From: Catenuloplanes indicus
GTDB taxonomy: Bacteria; Actinomycetota; Actinomycetes; Mycobacteriales; Micromonosporaceae
Direction: 5' to 3'
Assembly (NCBI RefSeq): GCF_030813715.1
Contig: NZ_JAUSUZ010000001.1
Location: 1,426,001-1,490,000, forward strand
Length of the DNA stretch: 64,000 nucleotides
Shown here one piece after another: positions 42,707 through 50,873 of this stretch; position 1 is the first letter of the stretch, and each line of letters starts with the position of its first letter. The position numbers were made by a program, and so were the translations under genes. The notes below the pieces were generated by a model. It was not told the DNA's origin. It worked only from the letters and a program-made list of their open reading frames with translations, and ran no database searches.

Positions 42707-43792
42707 TCAGGCCGCGAGCGCGGCGAGTTCCGCCTCGAACCGGGCGCGCAGCGCGGCCTTCTCCGTGTCGGGCAGCCAGCAGGCATCCACACCGGACAGT
42801 GCCATGGCGTGCAGCCGGTCGCGCGGGACGGCCAGGTCCTCGTGCAGGATGCGGTACTCCTCGGTGAGGCTGGTCGGGAACATGCCGGGGTCGTCGGCGC
42901 ACGGGACGACGTTGAGGCCGGCGTCGAGCATGGCCGCGATGGAGGCGCGGCGCCACGGACGCCAGGAGCGGCGGGACGTGGTGGAGGCGACCAGGAACGG
43001 CGTCTGCTCGTCGCGCAGGCGGGCCACCACCGCGTCGTCCTCCAGCACGAAGTAGCCGTGGTCGATGCGGTCGCAGCCGAGCACGTCCAGGCAGGTGACG
43101 GTGTTCGTGGCGAGCGGGGCGTGCTCGGAGGAGTGCGCGGTGCGGCGCAGCCCGGCCTGGCCGGCCAGGCGGTAGGCGTCGGCGAACCGCTCCGGCGGGC
43201 CGGCGGTCTCCAGGTTGTCCAGGCCGATGCCGGCCACGTAGTCGTGCGGGTTGTCCACGACGGTGCGTACCCGGTCCAGCGCGTCGGCGCCGGGCTTGCT
43301 GCGGTCGATCGCGGCGAGCAGCCGGCCGGTCATGCCGAACGCGCGCTCGGCCATCCGGATGCCCTCGGCGTAGGCCTCGACCGAGCCGCGGTAACCGAGA
43401 CCGGCCAGGTGCGGCGGAACCTCGTCGAAGGACATCTCCAGGTGCCGTACGCCGTTGTGGTGGGCGTCCTCGAACGCCTCGAACACGATCCGGGTCAGGT
43501 CGTCCGCGTCGCGCAGCGCCTCGATCACCCAGGCGGAGACGCGGAACAGCGAGTAGGAGACCGCGGGCTCGTCCGCGGACCGGCCCCGCGGCACGGGGAT
43601 CCGGGTGTTCCGGTAGAGCGCCGGGTCGGGCGGCAGCGAGTTGATGCCGGCGTAGACGCGCTCGGGGGTGTCCGGCAGGTCGAGCCGGGCGCGGCGGGCC
43701 AGCTCGGCGAACGTGGTGGCGCGGACCGTGCCGATCAGGTGGCAGTGCAGTTCCACCTTGGGGATCGACCGCAGGTATTCGATGTCAGACAT
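42707..43792 (-). CDS. add: adenosine deaminase family protein
   Basis: 361 residues. Metal-dependent hydrolase of the adenosine/adenine deaminase family: zinc HxH as HCHL (H16/H18), EAFEDAHHNGVRHLEMSF, TAHSSEHA in place of the usual HAGE loop (His ligand and catalytic Glu), RIDHGYFV and the metal-binding Asp in CADDPGMF. It converts adenosine to inosine or acts on a related purine; the altered loop leaves the substrate open. Cytosolic. It lies 57 bases downstream of the solute-binding gene, behind a hairpin, in the LacI-controlled cluster. Confidence 0.85.
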   Translation of the reverse strand: MSDIEYLRSIPKVELHCHLIGTVRATTFAELARRARLDLPDTPERVYAGINSLPPDPALYRNTRIPVPRGRSADEPAVSYSLFRVSAWVIEALRDADDLTRIVFEAFEDAHHNGVRHLEMSFDEVPPHLAGLGYRGSVEAYAEGIRMAERAFGMTGRLLAAIDRSKPGADALDRVRTVVDNPHDYVAGIGLDNLETAGPPERFADAYRLAGQAGLRRTAHSSEHAPLATNTVTCLDVLGCDRIDHGYFVLEDDAVVARLRDEQTPFLVASTTSRRSWRPWRRASIAAMLDAGLNVVPCADDPGMFPTSLTEEYRILHEDLAVPRDRLHAMALSGVDACWLPDTEKAALRARFEAELAALAA

Positions 43793-43806
43793 GGTTCTCC
43801 GTGGAG

Positions 43807-43837
43807 CGGCCGGGCCCGTCGGCGACGGGCCCGGCCG
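43807..43837 (-). terminator. intra-operon hairpin between solute-binding protein and adenosine deaminase genes
   Basis: A 14-bp perfect stem (CGGCCGGGCCCGTC and complement) with a GGC loop lies in the 57-base gap between two genes on the same strand. It may attenuate transcription into the deaminase or stabilise the 3' end of the binding-protein message. Confidence 0.6.
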
Positions 43838-43849
43838 GGATGGGGGTGG

Positions 43850-44911
43850 TCAGGCGCCGGTGACTTCGCGGGCGAAGCGGTCGACCCAGTCCTTGCGGGT
43901 CGGTACGAGCCGGGCCGGGTCGAGCGTGGCGTAGCCGGCCGCGACCGGGTCGGTGACGATGCCACCGACGACCACGGTGAGCGTCTGCGGGACGTTCGCG
44001 CCGTTGTTGACCGGCAGGTCGCCGACCAGTTCGGCGGAGGACGTCTGGGCCTCGGCGGAGAGCAGGTAGTCGATGAACTTGTACGCGTTCTCGGTGTTCG
44101 CCGCGGTCGCCGGGATCATCGCGCGGTTGGTGGCCATGTAGCGGCCGGTGGCCGGCGGCACCCAGGCGACCTTCTCGCCGTCCGCGATCAGGTTGGTGGC
44201 GAAGCCGTTCAGCGTGTCCGCCGCGACGATCTCGCCCTGGGTGAGCAGATTCGTGACCTCGGTCGAGGAGCTGTAGAACTGGAGCACGCCGGGCTTCCAC
44301 TCGGCGAGCTTCCGGTAGGCGGCGTCCACGTCGTACGGGCCGGAGCCGTAGCTGGCCGCCACGCCGGAGATCATCAGCTGGCCGGCGGTGACCGAGATGT
44401 CCGGCAGCGCGACCTTTCCCTTGTGCGCGCCCGCGAAGACGTCCCACGTCGCGGCCTCGTCGGCGTTCATCGCCTCGGTGCTGTAGACGATGCCGTTGAG
44501 CTGGTAGCTGTAGGCCGGGCCCTGGTAGGCGGCCTCCTTCGCGAACTCGGCCACGTCCGCCAGGTTCGGCACCTTCTCCGCGGGCACCGGCTGGAACAGC
44601 CTGTCCTGCTGGCCCAGCGCGGCGTAGTAGTCGGAGATCAGCATGACGTCCGCGCCGGGCTTGTCGCCGGCCACCTGGAGCTGGGACAGGCGGTCCGCGT
44701 TCGAGCCGGTCTCCACCTCGACCTCGATGCCGGTCGCCTTCGTGAACGGGTCGATGACCGCCTCGGTGAACTCCTCCACGCCGAACGGGAACGTGCTGAG
44801 GACCAGCGTGCCGGCGTCGGCGGAGTCGTCACCGCCTCCGGAACAGCCGGCCGCGGCCGCGACGACCGCGGCGGTGGCGGCCGCGATCAGCGCGTGGCGA
44901 AACGAGCGCAT
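43850..44911 (-). CDS. ABC transporter solute-binding lipoprotein, polyamine (PotD) type
   Basis: 353 residues. Lipoprotein signal with lipobox AAAAGC (Cys23), then SGGGDDS and a type II periplasmic-binding fold: LVLSTFPFGVEEFTEAVIDPF, GADVMLISDYYAALG, PAYSYQLNGIVYSTEAM, WDVFAGAHKGKVALPD, ENAYKFIDYLLSAEAQ. This fits the spermidine/putrescine-type binding proteins; the true ligand is unknown, and the adenosine deaminase next door raises the option of a nucleoside-like ligand. It starts 3 bases after the ATPase stop. Confidence 0.85.
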   Translation of the reverse strand: MRSFRHALIAAATAAVVAAAAGCSGGGDDSADAGTLVLSTFPFGVEEFTEAVIDPFTKATGIEVEVETGSNADRLSQLQVAGDKPGADVMLISDYYAALGQQDRLFQPVPAEKVPNLADVAEFAKEAAYQGPAYSYQLNGIVYSTEAMNADEAATWDVFAGAHKGKVALPDISVTAGQLMISGVAASYGSGPYDVDAAYRKLAEWKPGVLQFYSSSTEVTNLLTQGEIVAADTLNGFATNLIADGEKVAWVPPATGRYMATNRAMIPATAANTENAYKFIDYLLSAEAQTSSAELVGDLPVNNGANVPQTLTVVVGGIVTDPVAAGYATLDPARLVPTRKDWVDRFAREVTGA

Positions 44912-44914
44912 CAG

Positions 44915-45958
44915 TTATTCCTTTCCAGAATCATGCAGGGGTACGAGGTGGGCCGCGCCGGCCGAGACCGTGGTGCGCGTGCCGGGTGTGAGGCCGGCGC
45001 CGTCACCGGCCCGGACGTCGGCGAGCAGCCGGACCGTCTCGCCGGCGCCGTCGACCGCGTCCAGCGTGACCAGCAGGTCCACGCCCCGGAACGCGGTGGC
45101 GACCACGGTCGCGTCCAGGCCGAGTGCTCCGTCAGCAGCGGCTGAGCCGACGCTCAGGTGCTCCGGCCGTACCGTGACGAAGGTTTTCGACCGGTCGGTC
45201 AGGAAGTTCTCGTAGCCGAGGAAGTCGGCCACGAAACGGTTCGCCGGGCGGGCGAAGACCTCGCGCGGTGAGCCGGTCTGCATGATCTTCCCGCCGCGCA
45301 TCAGCACCATCAGGTCGGACATCTCCAGCGCCTCGTCCTGGTCGTGCGTGACCAGGACGACGGTCAGGCCGGTCTCGGCCTGGATGCGGCGCAGCTCCGC
45401 GCGCATCTGCACGCGCAGCCGGGCGTCCAGGTTGGACAGCGGCTCGTCGAGCAGCAGCAGCCGCGGGCGGATCGCGATCGCGCGGGCCAGCGCGACGCGC
45501 TGCTGCTGGCCGCCGGACAGCTTCTTCGGCTTGCTGGCGGCGAGATGCGCGAGGCCGACCAGGTCCAGCGTCTCCCGCACCCGCCGGGCGATCTCGGCCT
45601 TGGCCGGCTTGCGCAGCTTGAGGCCGTAGGCCACGTTCTCGGCCACGGTCAGGTGCGGGAAGAGCGCGTACGACTGGAAGACCATGCCGAGGCCGCGCTT
45701 CTCCGGCGGCAGCGTCGTGCTGTCCACGCCGTGGATCCGGATCGTGCCGGCGGTGGGCCGGGCGTAGCCGGCGAGCATGCGCAGCGACGTGGTCTTGCCG
45801 CAGCCGGACGGGCCGAGCAGCGTGGTCAGCTTCCCCTCGGGGATCCGCAGGTCGATCGCGTCCACGGCGGTGAAGGAGCCGAACCGCTGGGTGACGCCGG
45901 CGAACTCGGCCGCCGGGGTCGCGCCGTCCGCCCGTACCGCCGGATTGTCGTTGCTCAT
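44915..45958 (-). CDS. ABC transporter ATP-binding protein, PotA-type
   Basis: 347 residues. Walker A GPSGCGKTTSLRML, Q-loop MVFQSYALFPH, signature KKLSGGQQQRVALARA, Walker B LLLLDEPLSNLD, H-loop VTHDQDEALEMSD, and a C-terminal TOBE-like domain (VTVRPEHLSVG). It powers uptake by the two permeases encoded just upstream. The ATG overlaps the permease stop by 4 bases. Confidence 0.93.
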   Translation of the reverse strand: MSNDNPAVRADGATPAAEFAGVTQRFGSFTAVDAIDLRIPEGKLTTLLGPSGCGKTTSLRMLAGYARPTAGTIRIHGVDSTTLPPEKRGLGMVFQSYALFPHLTVAENVAYGLKLRKPAKAEIARRVRETLDLVGLAHLAASKPKKLSGGQQQRVALARAIAIRPRLLLLDEPLSNLDARLRVQMRAELRRIQAETGLTVVLVTHDQDEALEMSDLMVLMRGGKIMQTGSPREVFARPANRFVADFLGYENFLTDRSKTFVTVRPEHLSVGSAAADGALGLDATVVATAFRGVDLLVTLDAVDGAGETVRLLADVRAGDGAGLTPGTRTTVSAGAAHLVPLHDSGKE

Positions 45959-46746
45959 CGGTTGATGCCTCCGAAGATCTTGGCGAAGCCGACCGTGCGC
46001 TCCGCGATGACGGCGACGACGACGGTCGCGGCGAGGATGAGCGTGGCCATCGCGGCGATCCGCGGGTTGTAGCTCTGCTGGACGTAGTCGAGCATCGTCA
46101 CCGGCAGCGTGCGGAACTCGCGGTCCTGCAGCAGCAGCGACAGCGGCACGTTGTTGAACGAGGTGACGAAGCCGAGCAGCGCGGCGGAGAAGATGCCGGG
46201 GCGCAGCAGCGGCAGCGTGACCGTGACGAACGCGCGGACCGGTCCGGCGCCGAGGCCGCGGGCCGCCTCCTCCACGGCCGGGTCGGCGAGCGCGAGCGAC
46301 GCGCCGGTGACCCGGACCGCGTACGGCAGCAGCAGCGCGGTGTGACCGAGCAGCAGCGTGGTCAGGTTGTCCAGGCCGAGCCCGATCATCAGCTGCTGGT
46401 AGAGCGCGAGCCCGACGACCAGCTCCGGCACGATCAACGGGCTCAGGAACAGCCCTTCCAGCAGCCCTTTACCGGGGATCCGGCCGCGGTGGATCGCGAT
46501 CGTGGCCGGCACGCCGAGCAACAGCGCCAGCGCGGTCGCGCCGAGCGCCAGCCACAGGCTGGAGACCAGCGACTCCATGAACGGGTCGTAGGTGACCGCG
46601 GCCTCGAACCAGCGCAGCGAGAAGCCCTCGGGCGGGAACCGGAGGGTACGGCCGGCGCTGAACGCGGTCGCGACCACGAACAGGATCGGGACGATCATGA
46701 TGAGGTAGCCGAGGACCGCGAGCGAGGCGGCGACCGGGCGCCTCAC
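45955..46746 (-). CDS. ABC transporter permease, PotC-type
   Basis: 263 residues with about six transmembrane helices and the EAA-type loop EEAARGLGAGPVRAFVTVTLPLLRPG that contacts the ATPase. GTG 46746 overlaps the previous permease stop (GTGA); the frame upstream of it belongs to the other permease gene. Confidence 0.9.
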   Translation of the reverse strand: MRRPVAASLAVLGYLIMIVPILFVVATAFSAGRTLRFPPEGFSLRWFEAAVTYDPFMESLVSSLWLALGATALALLLGVPATIAIHRGRIPGKGLLEGLFLSPLIVPELVVGLALYQQLMIGLGLDNLTTLLLGHTALLLPYAVRVTGASLALADPAVEEAARGLGAGPVRAFVTVTLPLLRPGIFSAALLGFVTSFNNVPLSLLLQDREFRTLPVTMLDYVQQSYNPRIAAMATLILAATVVVAVIAERTVGFAKIFGGINR

Positions 46747-47561
46747 GTCGTCGCTCCCCGGCGGCCGGCCAGCGACGAGACGCCGGACACCGCGAACACC
46801 AGGATCGTCATGATCAGGGCGGTGGCGCTGGCCGCGGCCCAGTCCACGGAGACGGACGCGTAGCTGAACAGCTGGGTGGCGAGCATGCGCTGGCTCGAGC
46901 CGCCGAGCAGGTACGGCGTGGTGTACGCGGTCACCGAGCCGGCGAAGACCAGCGTGGCCGCGACCACGATGCCGGGGCCGGACAGCGGCACCACCACGCT
47001 CCAGAACGTCCGGGTGCGGCTCGCGCCGAGCCCGCGCGCCGCGTCGTCCAGCCCCGGGTCGACCTGCGCCACCGCGGAGTAGCACGAGATGATCGCGAGC
47101 GGCAGGAACAGCTGGGTCAGGCCGAGCACGATCGCCAGCGGCGTGTAGAGCAGCTGCGGCGGGTCGTCGGTCAGCCCGGTCGAGGTGAGCAGCCGGCCGA
47201 TCGCGCCGTTCGCGCCGAGCAGCACCAGCCAGCCGAACGTGCGGACCACGTTGCTGAGCAACAACGGGAAGATCGCGAGCGCGAGCAGGATGCCGCCCCA
47301 GCGGCTCCGGCTGCGCGCCAGCAGGTACGCGATCGGGAAGCCGAGGCCGACGCAGAGGCCGGTCACGATCAGGCCGAGCGTGACCGTGCGGCCGATGATC
47401 CGCAACTCGTACGGGTCGGTGAGCATGGCGCCGAACCGGGCCAGGACCGCCGTGGGCTCCTCGCCCGGCGGCGCGACCAGCATCGCCACCGCGGGCACCA
47501 GGAACCCGGCGGCGAGGAACGCGAGCCCCGGCAGCAGAAGCAGGGCGGTTTTTCTGGACAT
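46743..47561 (-). CDS. ABC transporter permease, PotB-type
   Basis: 272 residues, six transmembrane helices (LLLLPGLAFLAAGFLVPAVAMLV first), with the EAA loop DDAARGLGASRTRTFWSVVVPLSGPG. ATG 47561 with GGAAG upstream is preferred over 47615, which lies within the operator region. It is the first gene of the LacI-linked operon. Confidence 0.9.
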   Translation of the reverse strand: MSRKTALLLLPGLAFLAAGFLVPAVAMLVAPPGEEPTAVLARFGAMLTDPYELRIIGRTVTLGLIVTGLCVGLGFPIAYLLARSRSRWGGILLALAIFPLLLSNVVRTFGWLVLLGANGAIGRLLTSTGLTDDPPQLLYTPLAIVLGLTQLFLPLAIISCYSAVAQVDPGLDDAARGLGASRTRTFWSVVVPLSGPGIVVAATLVFAGSVTAYTTPYLLGGSSQRMLATQLFSYASVSVDWAAASATALIMTILVFAVSGVSSLAGRRGATT

Positions 47562-47588
47562 TCTTCCGTTTCTTCGTTTTAAGCCGGA

Positions 47589-47614
47589 TGCAACCGGTTG
47601 CACAACCGGTTGCA
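47589..47614. promoter_or_regulatory. tandem LacI-type operators
   Basis: The perfect palindrome TGCAACCGGTTGCA (47589-47602) is followed at once by a second CAACCGGTTG core (47603-47612). This is the classic LacI/GalR half-site geometry, between the divergent permease and LacI-family genes. Confidence 0.8.
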
Positions 47615-47693
47615 CGCAGACTACGACGCCGAGGATGATGTAGCGGCATCAGCTTCGGTAAACAGCGTGTAACGAACCTGGAGGCCCCACATC

Positions 47694-48632
47694 GTGGCGA
47701 CCCTGGCCGACGTAGCGGCACTGGCCGGTTACAACAAGTCGACGGTCTCCCGCGCGCTGACCCGCCCGGAGATGGTCGCCCCGGAGACGCTGACCCGCAT
47801 CCTGACCGCGGCGGACCAGCTCGGATACGTGCTCAACCGGACCGCCAGCCAGCTCGCCCGCGGCCGTACCGGGCTCGCGGCGTTCGTCGTACCGACGCTG
47901 GAGAACGCGTTCTTCGCCCCGATCATCGGCGGCGCCCAGGCCCACGCGGCCGCCTCCGACCTTCACCTCACGGTGACGGTCGCGCCGCTGACGTCGGCCT
48001 CCGAGGTGGCCGCGCTGAGCCGGCTCGCCTCCCAGGTCGACGGGCTGATCCTGGCCGCGCCGCGCGGCGACGACACCCATGTGCGGGCGATCGGCGCGGT
48101 CAAGCCGGTGGTGCTGGTCGACCGGGAGATCCCCGGGCTGCCGTCCGTGGTCGCGGACACGGCGACCGCGATCGGTGCGGTGGTCTCCGGGCTGGCCGCC
48201 CGCGGGCACCGGCGAATCGCCTACCTGGGTGGGCCGAACGGGTCGTGGCAGGATCCCGGCCGGGCGGCGGCGGCGCTGTCCGCCGCGTCGCGCGCCGGAG
48301 CTGAGGTGAGCGTGCACGGCCCGTTCCCGGCCACGTTCGCGGCCGGCGTGGCGAGCGCCGAGGAGGTGCTGGCGGCCGGCGCCACCGCGGTCGTACCGTA
48401 CGCGACCGCCCTTGCCCTGGGCTTGATGCTCGCGCTGCGCGGCCGCGGCGTGCACGTCCCGGACGACGTCGTGGTCAGCGCGGAGGCCACGGTCACCGAC
48501 GCACTCGGCGCCCCCGGCATCCCCGCCATCGACGTGGACGGCGAGTCCCTCGGCCGCGCCGCCATGGACCTGCTCACCTCCGGCGGCCAGGACACCCTGC
48601 GCCTCCCGGTCCGCGTCACCTGGTCCGGCTGA
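47694..48632 (+). CDS. LacI-family transcriptional regulator
   Basis: 312 residues. N-terminal HTH (TLADVAALAGYNKSTVSRALTRPEMV), hinge helix (YVLNRTASQLARGRTG) and a periplasmic-binding-like effector domain with VDGLILAAPRGDD and RIAYLGGPNGSWQD. It is divergent from the polyamine-type ABC operon with operators between them, so it very probably represses that operon and itself until ligand binds. GTG 47694 with GGAGG upstream. Confidence 0.9.
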   Translation: MATLADVAALAGYNKSTVSRALTRPEMVAPETLTRILTAADQLGYVLNRTASQLARGRTGLAAFVVPTLENAFFAPIIGGAQAHAAASDLHLTVTVAPLTSASEVAALSRLASQVDGLILAAPRGDDTHVRAIGAVKPVVLVDREIPGLPSVVADTATAIGAVVSGLAARGHRRIAYLGGPNGSWQDPGRAAAALSAASRAGAEVSVHGPFPATFAAGVASAEEVLAAGATAVVPYATALALGLMLALRGRGVHVPDDVVVSAEATVTDALGAPGIPAIDVDGESLGRAAMDLLTSGGQDTLRLPVRVTWSG

Positions 48633-48857
48633 CCACCGCGACCTCGGCCGCGGCCCGGACGGGTGATTCGTCGGTGTACGGGTGTCCTTGCCCGGCGTGG
48701 GATCTGTCGTGGGTGGGACAGTCGGAACGGGGACGGTGGCGTGTGTCCGGCGCCTCGATGCTGACGGGCGACCGGGCCGGAATTTGCCATGGTACGGACC
48801 GTAGCGCCGGATTCGGCACGTTCGGCGGACGTACCGGGCGTGGGTACCTTGATCACG

Positions 48858-49874
48858 ATGCTGAGGATCGACGTGCCCCGCCTGCGCCGTGGCGTGCTCG
48901 CCACCGGCCTGCTCGCCGCGCTGGCCGGGTGCACCGCGCCGCCCGCCGGGCACGCACCGGTCGGCCCACCGGCGCCGGGCGCGTCGTCCGCGCCGCCGGG
49001 GTTCGAGGCCGGGCTCGGCACCGGGCCGCCCGCTCCCCCGCCGTCACCGGCACCGTCCACCGCCGTGCCCCCGCGACCCTCGGACGGCGAATCCGTGCTG
49101 GTCACGGACTTCGAGCGGGCCGCGGCCGGCACCGCCTACGGCACGGAGCAGTGGCGGAGCGACGGCTGGGGCACGCCGTGGGAACTCGGGATGAGCGGCC
49201 GGACCGCTACGAGCGGCGCGGTGGCGCACTCGGGCGGGACGTCACTGCGGGTGAGCTATCCGGCCGGGAAGATCGGGCCGGCGGACTCGGGGGCGCAGGC
49301 GCCGTTCGCGCTGGAGCCGCGGCCGGAGTACCACGTGTCGCAGTGGATCCGGTTCGGCGAGGGGTTCAGCTTCGGGACCACGAGCTTCGCCGGGAAGGTC
49401 GGGCTCGGGCTGGCCGGTGGCGACTCGTGCTCCGGCGGGCAGGTCTGCGACGGGACCAACGGGTTCAGCTCGCGGCTGATCTGGGGGCGGGACGGCAAGG
49501 CCGCGGTCTACTACTACTCGATGGGCCACGCCGGTGCGTACGGCGACGCGGCGGACCTGGTCACGGACGGCGAGCAGGTGTTCTGGCCGGCCGACCGGTG
49601 GGTCAACGTGGTGCAGCGGCTGCGGGTCAACACGGTCACCGGCGGGCGGGCGAACCCGGACGGCGAGATCGAGGTCTGGGTCGACGGCGTGCGGGCCGCG
49701 CACGTGACCGGGCTGCGGTTCGTCAGCAACGGCGACCGGGTGGACACTGCGTACTTCTCGTCGTTCGCCGGTGGTGGGGACGCCTCGTTCGCGCCCCGCA
49801 CCGACAGCGAGATCTTCTACGACGACCTGGAGGTCGCCACGGGCTGGCCCGGCACGGCCGCGCCAGCCCGGTGA
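48858..49874 (+). CDS. polysaccharide lyase-like secreted lipoprotein
   Basis: 338 residues. Lipobox LAALAGC (Cys24), a Pro/Ala/Ser linker (about 25-78), then a beta-jelly-roll of about 250 residues with LVTDFERAAAGT, YHVSQWIRFGEGFSFGTT, GKVGLGLAGGD, RLIWGRDGKAAVYYYSMGH, WVNVVQRLRVNT and IFYDDLEVATGW. These features resemble polysaccharide lyase family 14 (alginate-type) proteins; the polymer is unknown. Several Tyr/Lys/Arg residues line the expected cleft. ATG 48858 gives a proper signal peptide. Confidence 0.75.
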   Translation: MLRIDVPRLRRGVLATGLLAALAGCTAPPAGHAPVGPPAPGASSAPPGFEAGLGTGPPAPPPSPAPSTAVPPRPSDGESVLVTDFERAAAGTAYGTEQWRSDGWGTPWELGMSGRTATSGAVAHSGGTSLRVSYPAGKIGPADSGAQAPFALEPRPEYHVSQWIRFGEGFSFGTTSFAGKVGLGLAGGDSCSGGQVCDGTNGFSSRLIWGRDGKAAVYYYSMGHAGAYGDAADLVTDGEQVFWPADRWVNVVQRLRVNTVTGGRANPDGEIEVWVDGVRAAHVTGLRFVSNGDRVDTAYFSSFAGGGDASFAPRTDSEIFYDDLEVATGWPGTAAPAR

Positions 49875-49881
49875 GCGGGTG

Positions 49882-50859
49882 TTACAGGCGGGCGGCACCG
49901 GCGGCCGCGGCCTCGTCGACCGCGGCGTCGTGGCGCGCGTCCGTCCGGTCCTGGGCCGTGGCGTCCCGGTCGGCCGCGGCCGCGCGGGCCGCCTGACGCT
50001 GCGCGGACGGTGCCGCCGGGTCGCCGGCCACGCCGCCACGGATCCGGTTGTTCGCCGCGACCCGGGCCGCGGGCGTGTTGCGCTGCACGGTCAGCGCGCC
50101 GTTGATGATGGTGTCGTCGACCGTGACGCCGCCGGTGGTGTTGGTGATGCTGACGTCCGCGCCGAAATAGCCGCCGGACGCGCAGCTGTCCAGCGTGCCG
50201 TTCGGGCCGACCTGGACGCCGCCGACGTTGCCGGCGAACGTGCTGCGGCCGGCGACCGCGCTGCCGCAGATCACGCTGCCGGAGCCGCTGTTCAGCACGG
50301 AGAGCGCGCCGTCGACGAACGAGTCGTGCAGGTCGGTGTAGTAGCTGCCGTTCGTGCTGAGCGAGCCGGTGACCGTGGTGCCCCGGTCCAGGCGCACGTC
50401 GCCGGCGCTGGCGTTGACCGAGCCGGTGATGGTCGAGGCGTCCGCGAACAGGAACGTGTTGATCGTCGAGGAGCCCTTGGCCCGCACGGTGACCGAGCCG
50501 CTGTCCGTGTCCTGCAGGTAGACGCCGTAGCCGCCGGACGCGACCACCACGTCGCCGCGGACCGTGCTGTTCCGCGCGTCCAGGTAGCCGTCGGACGCGA
50601 TCTCGACCAGGCCGTCGACCCGGCCGCCGTCGACGACCAGGTTCGCTCCGGCCGCGACGGCCACGTTGCCGGTGATGATCGTGCCGGTGAGCGCGCAGGA
50701 CTCACCCGGCGGTACGTAGAGGTCGTTCGGGACGGTGACCGCGCCGCCGGTGCCGACGCAGTAGGTGGTCAGTCCGGCGCTGGCGCTCGGGGCGGCGCCG
50801 AGCACGGCGGCGGTGACGGCCGCGGCGGTGGCGGCGGCCAGGGTGACGGTTCGTCTCAT
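49882..50859 (-). CDS. secreted repeat protein, predicted right-handed beta-helix
   Basis: 325 residues. Signal peptide 1-28 (ending ASA), a Cys-containing cap, then about 200 residues of short repeats alternating Val/Ile with Gly/Asp/Asn (NVAVAAGANLVVDGG, GLVEIASDGYLDARN, GDVVVASGGYGVYLQD, GSVTVRAKGSS), the look of a parallel beta-helix surface protein. It has a charged Arg/Asp/Ala tail. No catalytic motif seen. It starts 14 bases after the cupredoxin gene stop. Confidence 0.7.
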   Translation of the reverse strand: MRRTVTLAAATAAAVTAAVLGAAPSASAGLTTYCVGTGGAVTVPNDLYVPPGESCALTGTIITGNVAVAAGANLVVDGGRVDGLVEIASDGYLDARNSTVRGDVVVASGGYGVYLQDTDSGSVTVRAKGSSTINTFLFADASTITGSVNASAGDVRLDRGTTVTGSLSTNGSYYTDLHDSFVDGALSVLNSGSGSVICGSAVAGRSTFAGNVGGVQVGPNGTLDSCASGGYFGADVSITNTTGGVTVDDTIINGALTVQRNTPAARVAANNRIRGGVAGDPAAPSAQRQAARAAAADRDATAQDRTDARHDAAVDEAAAAGAARL

Positions 50860-50873
50860 CCTCGGTCTCCTGT

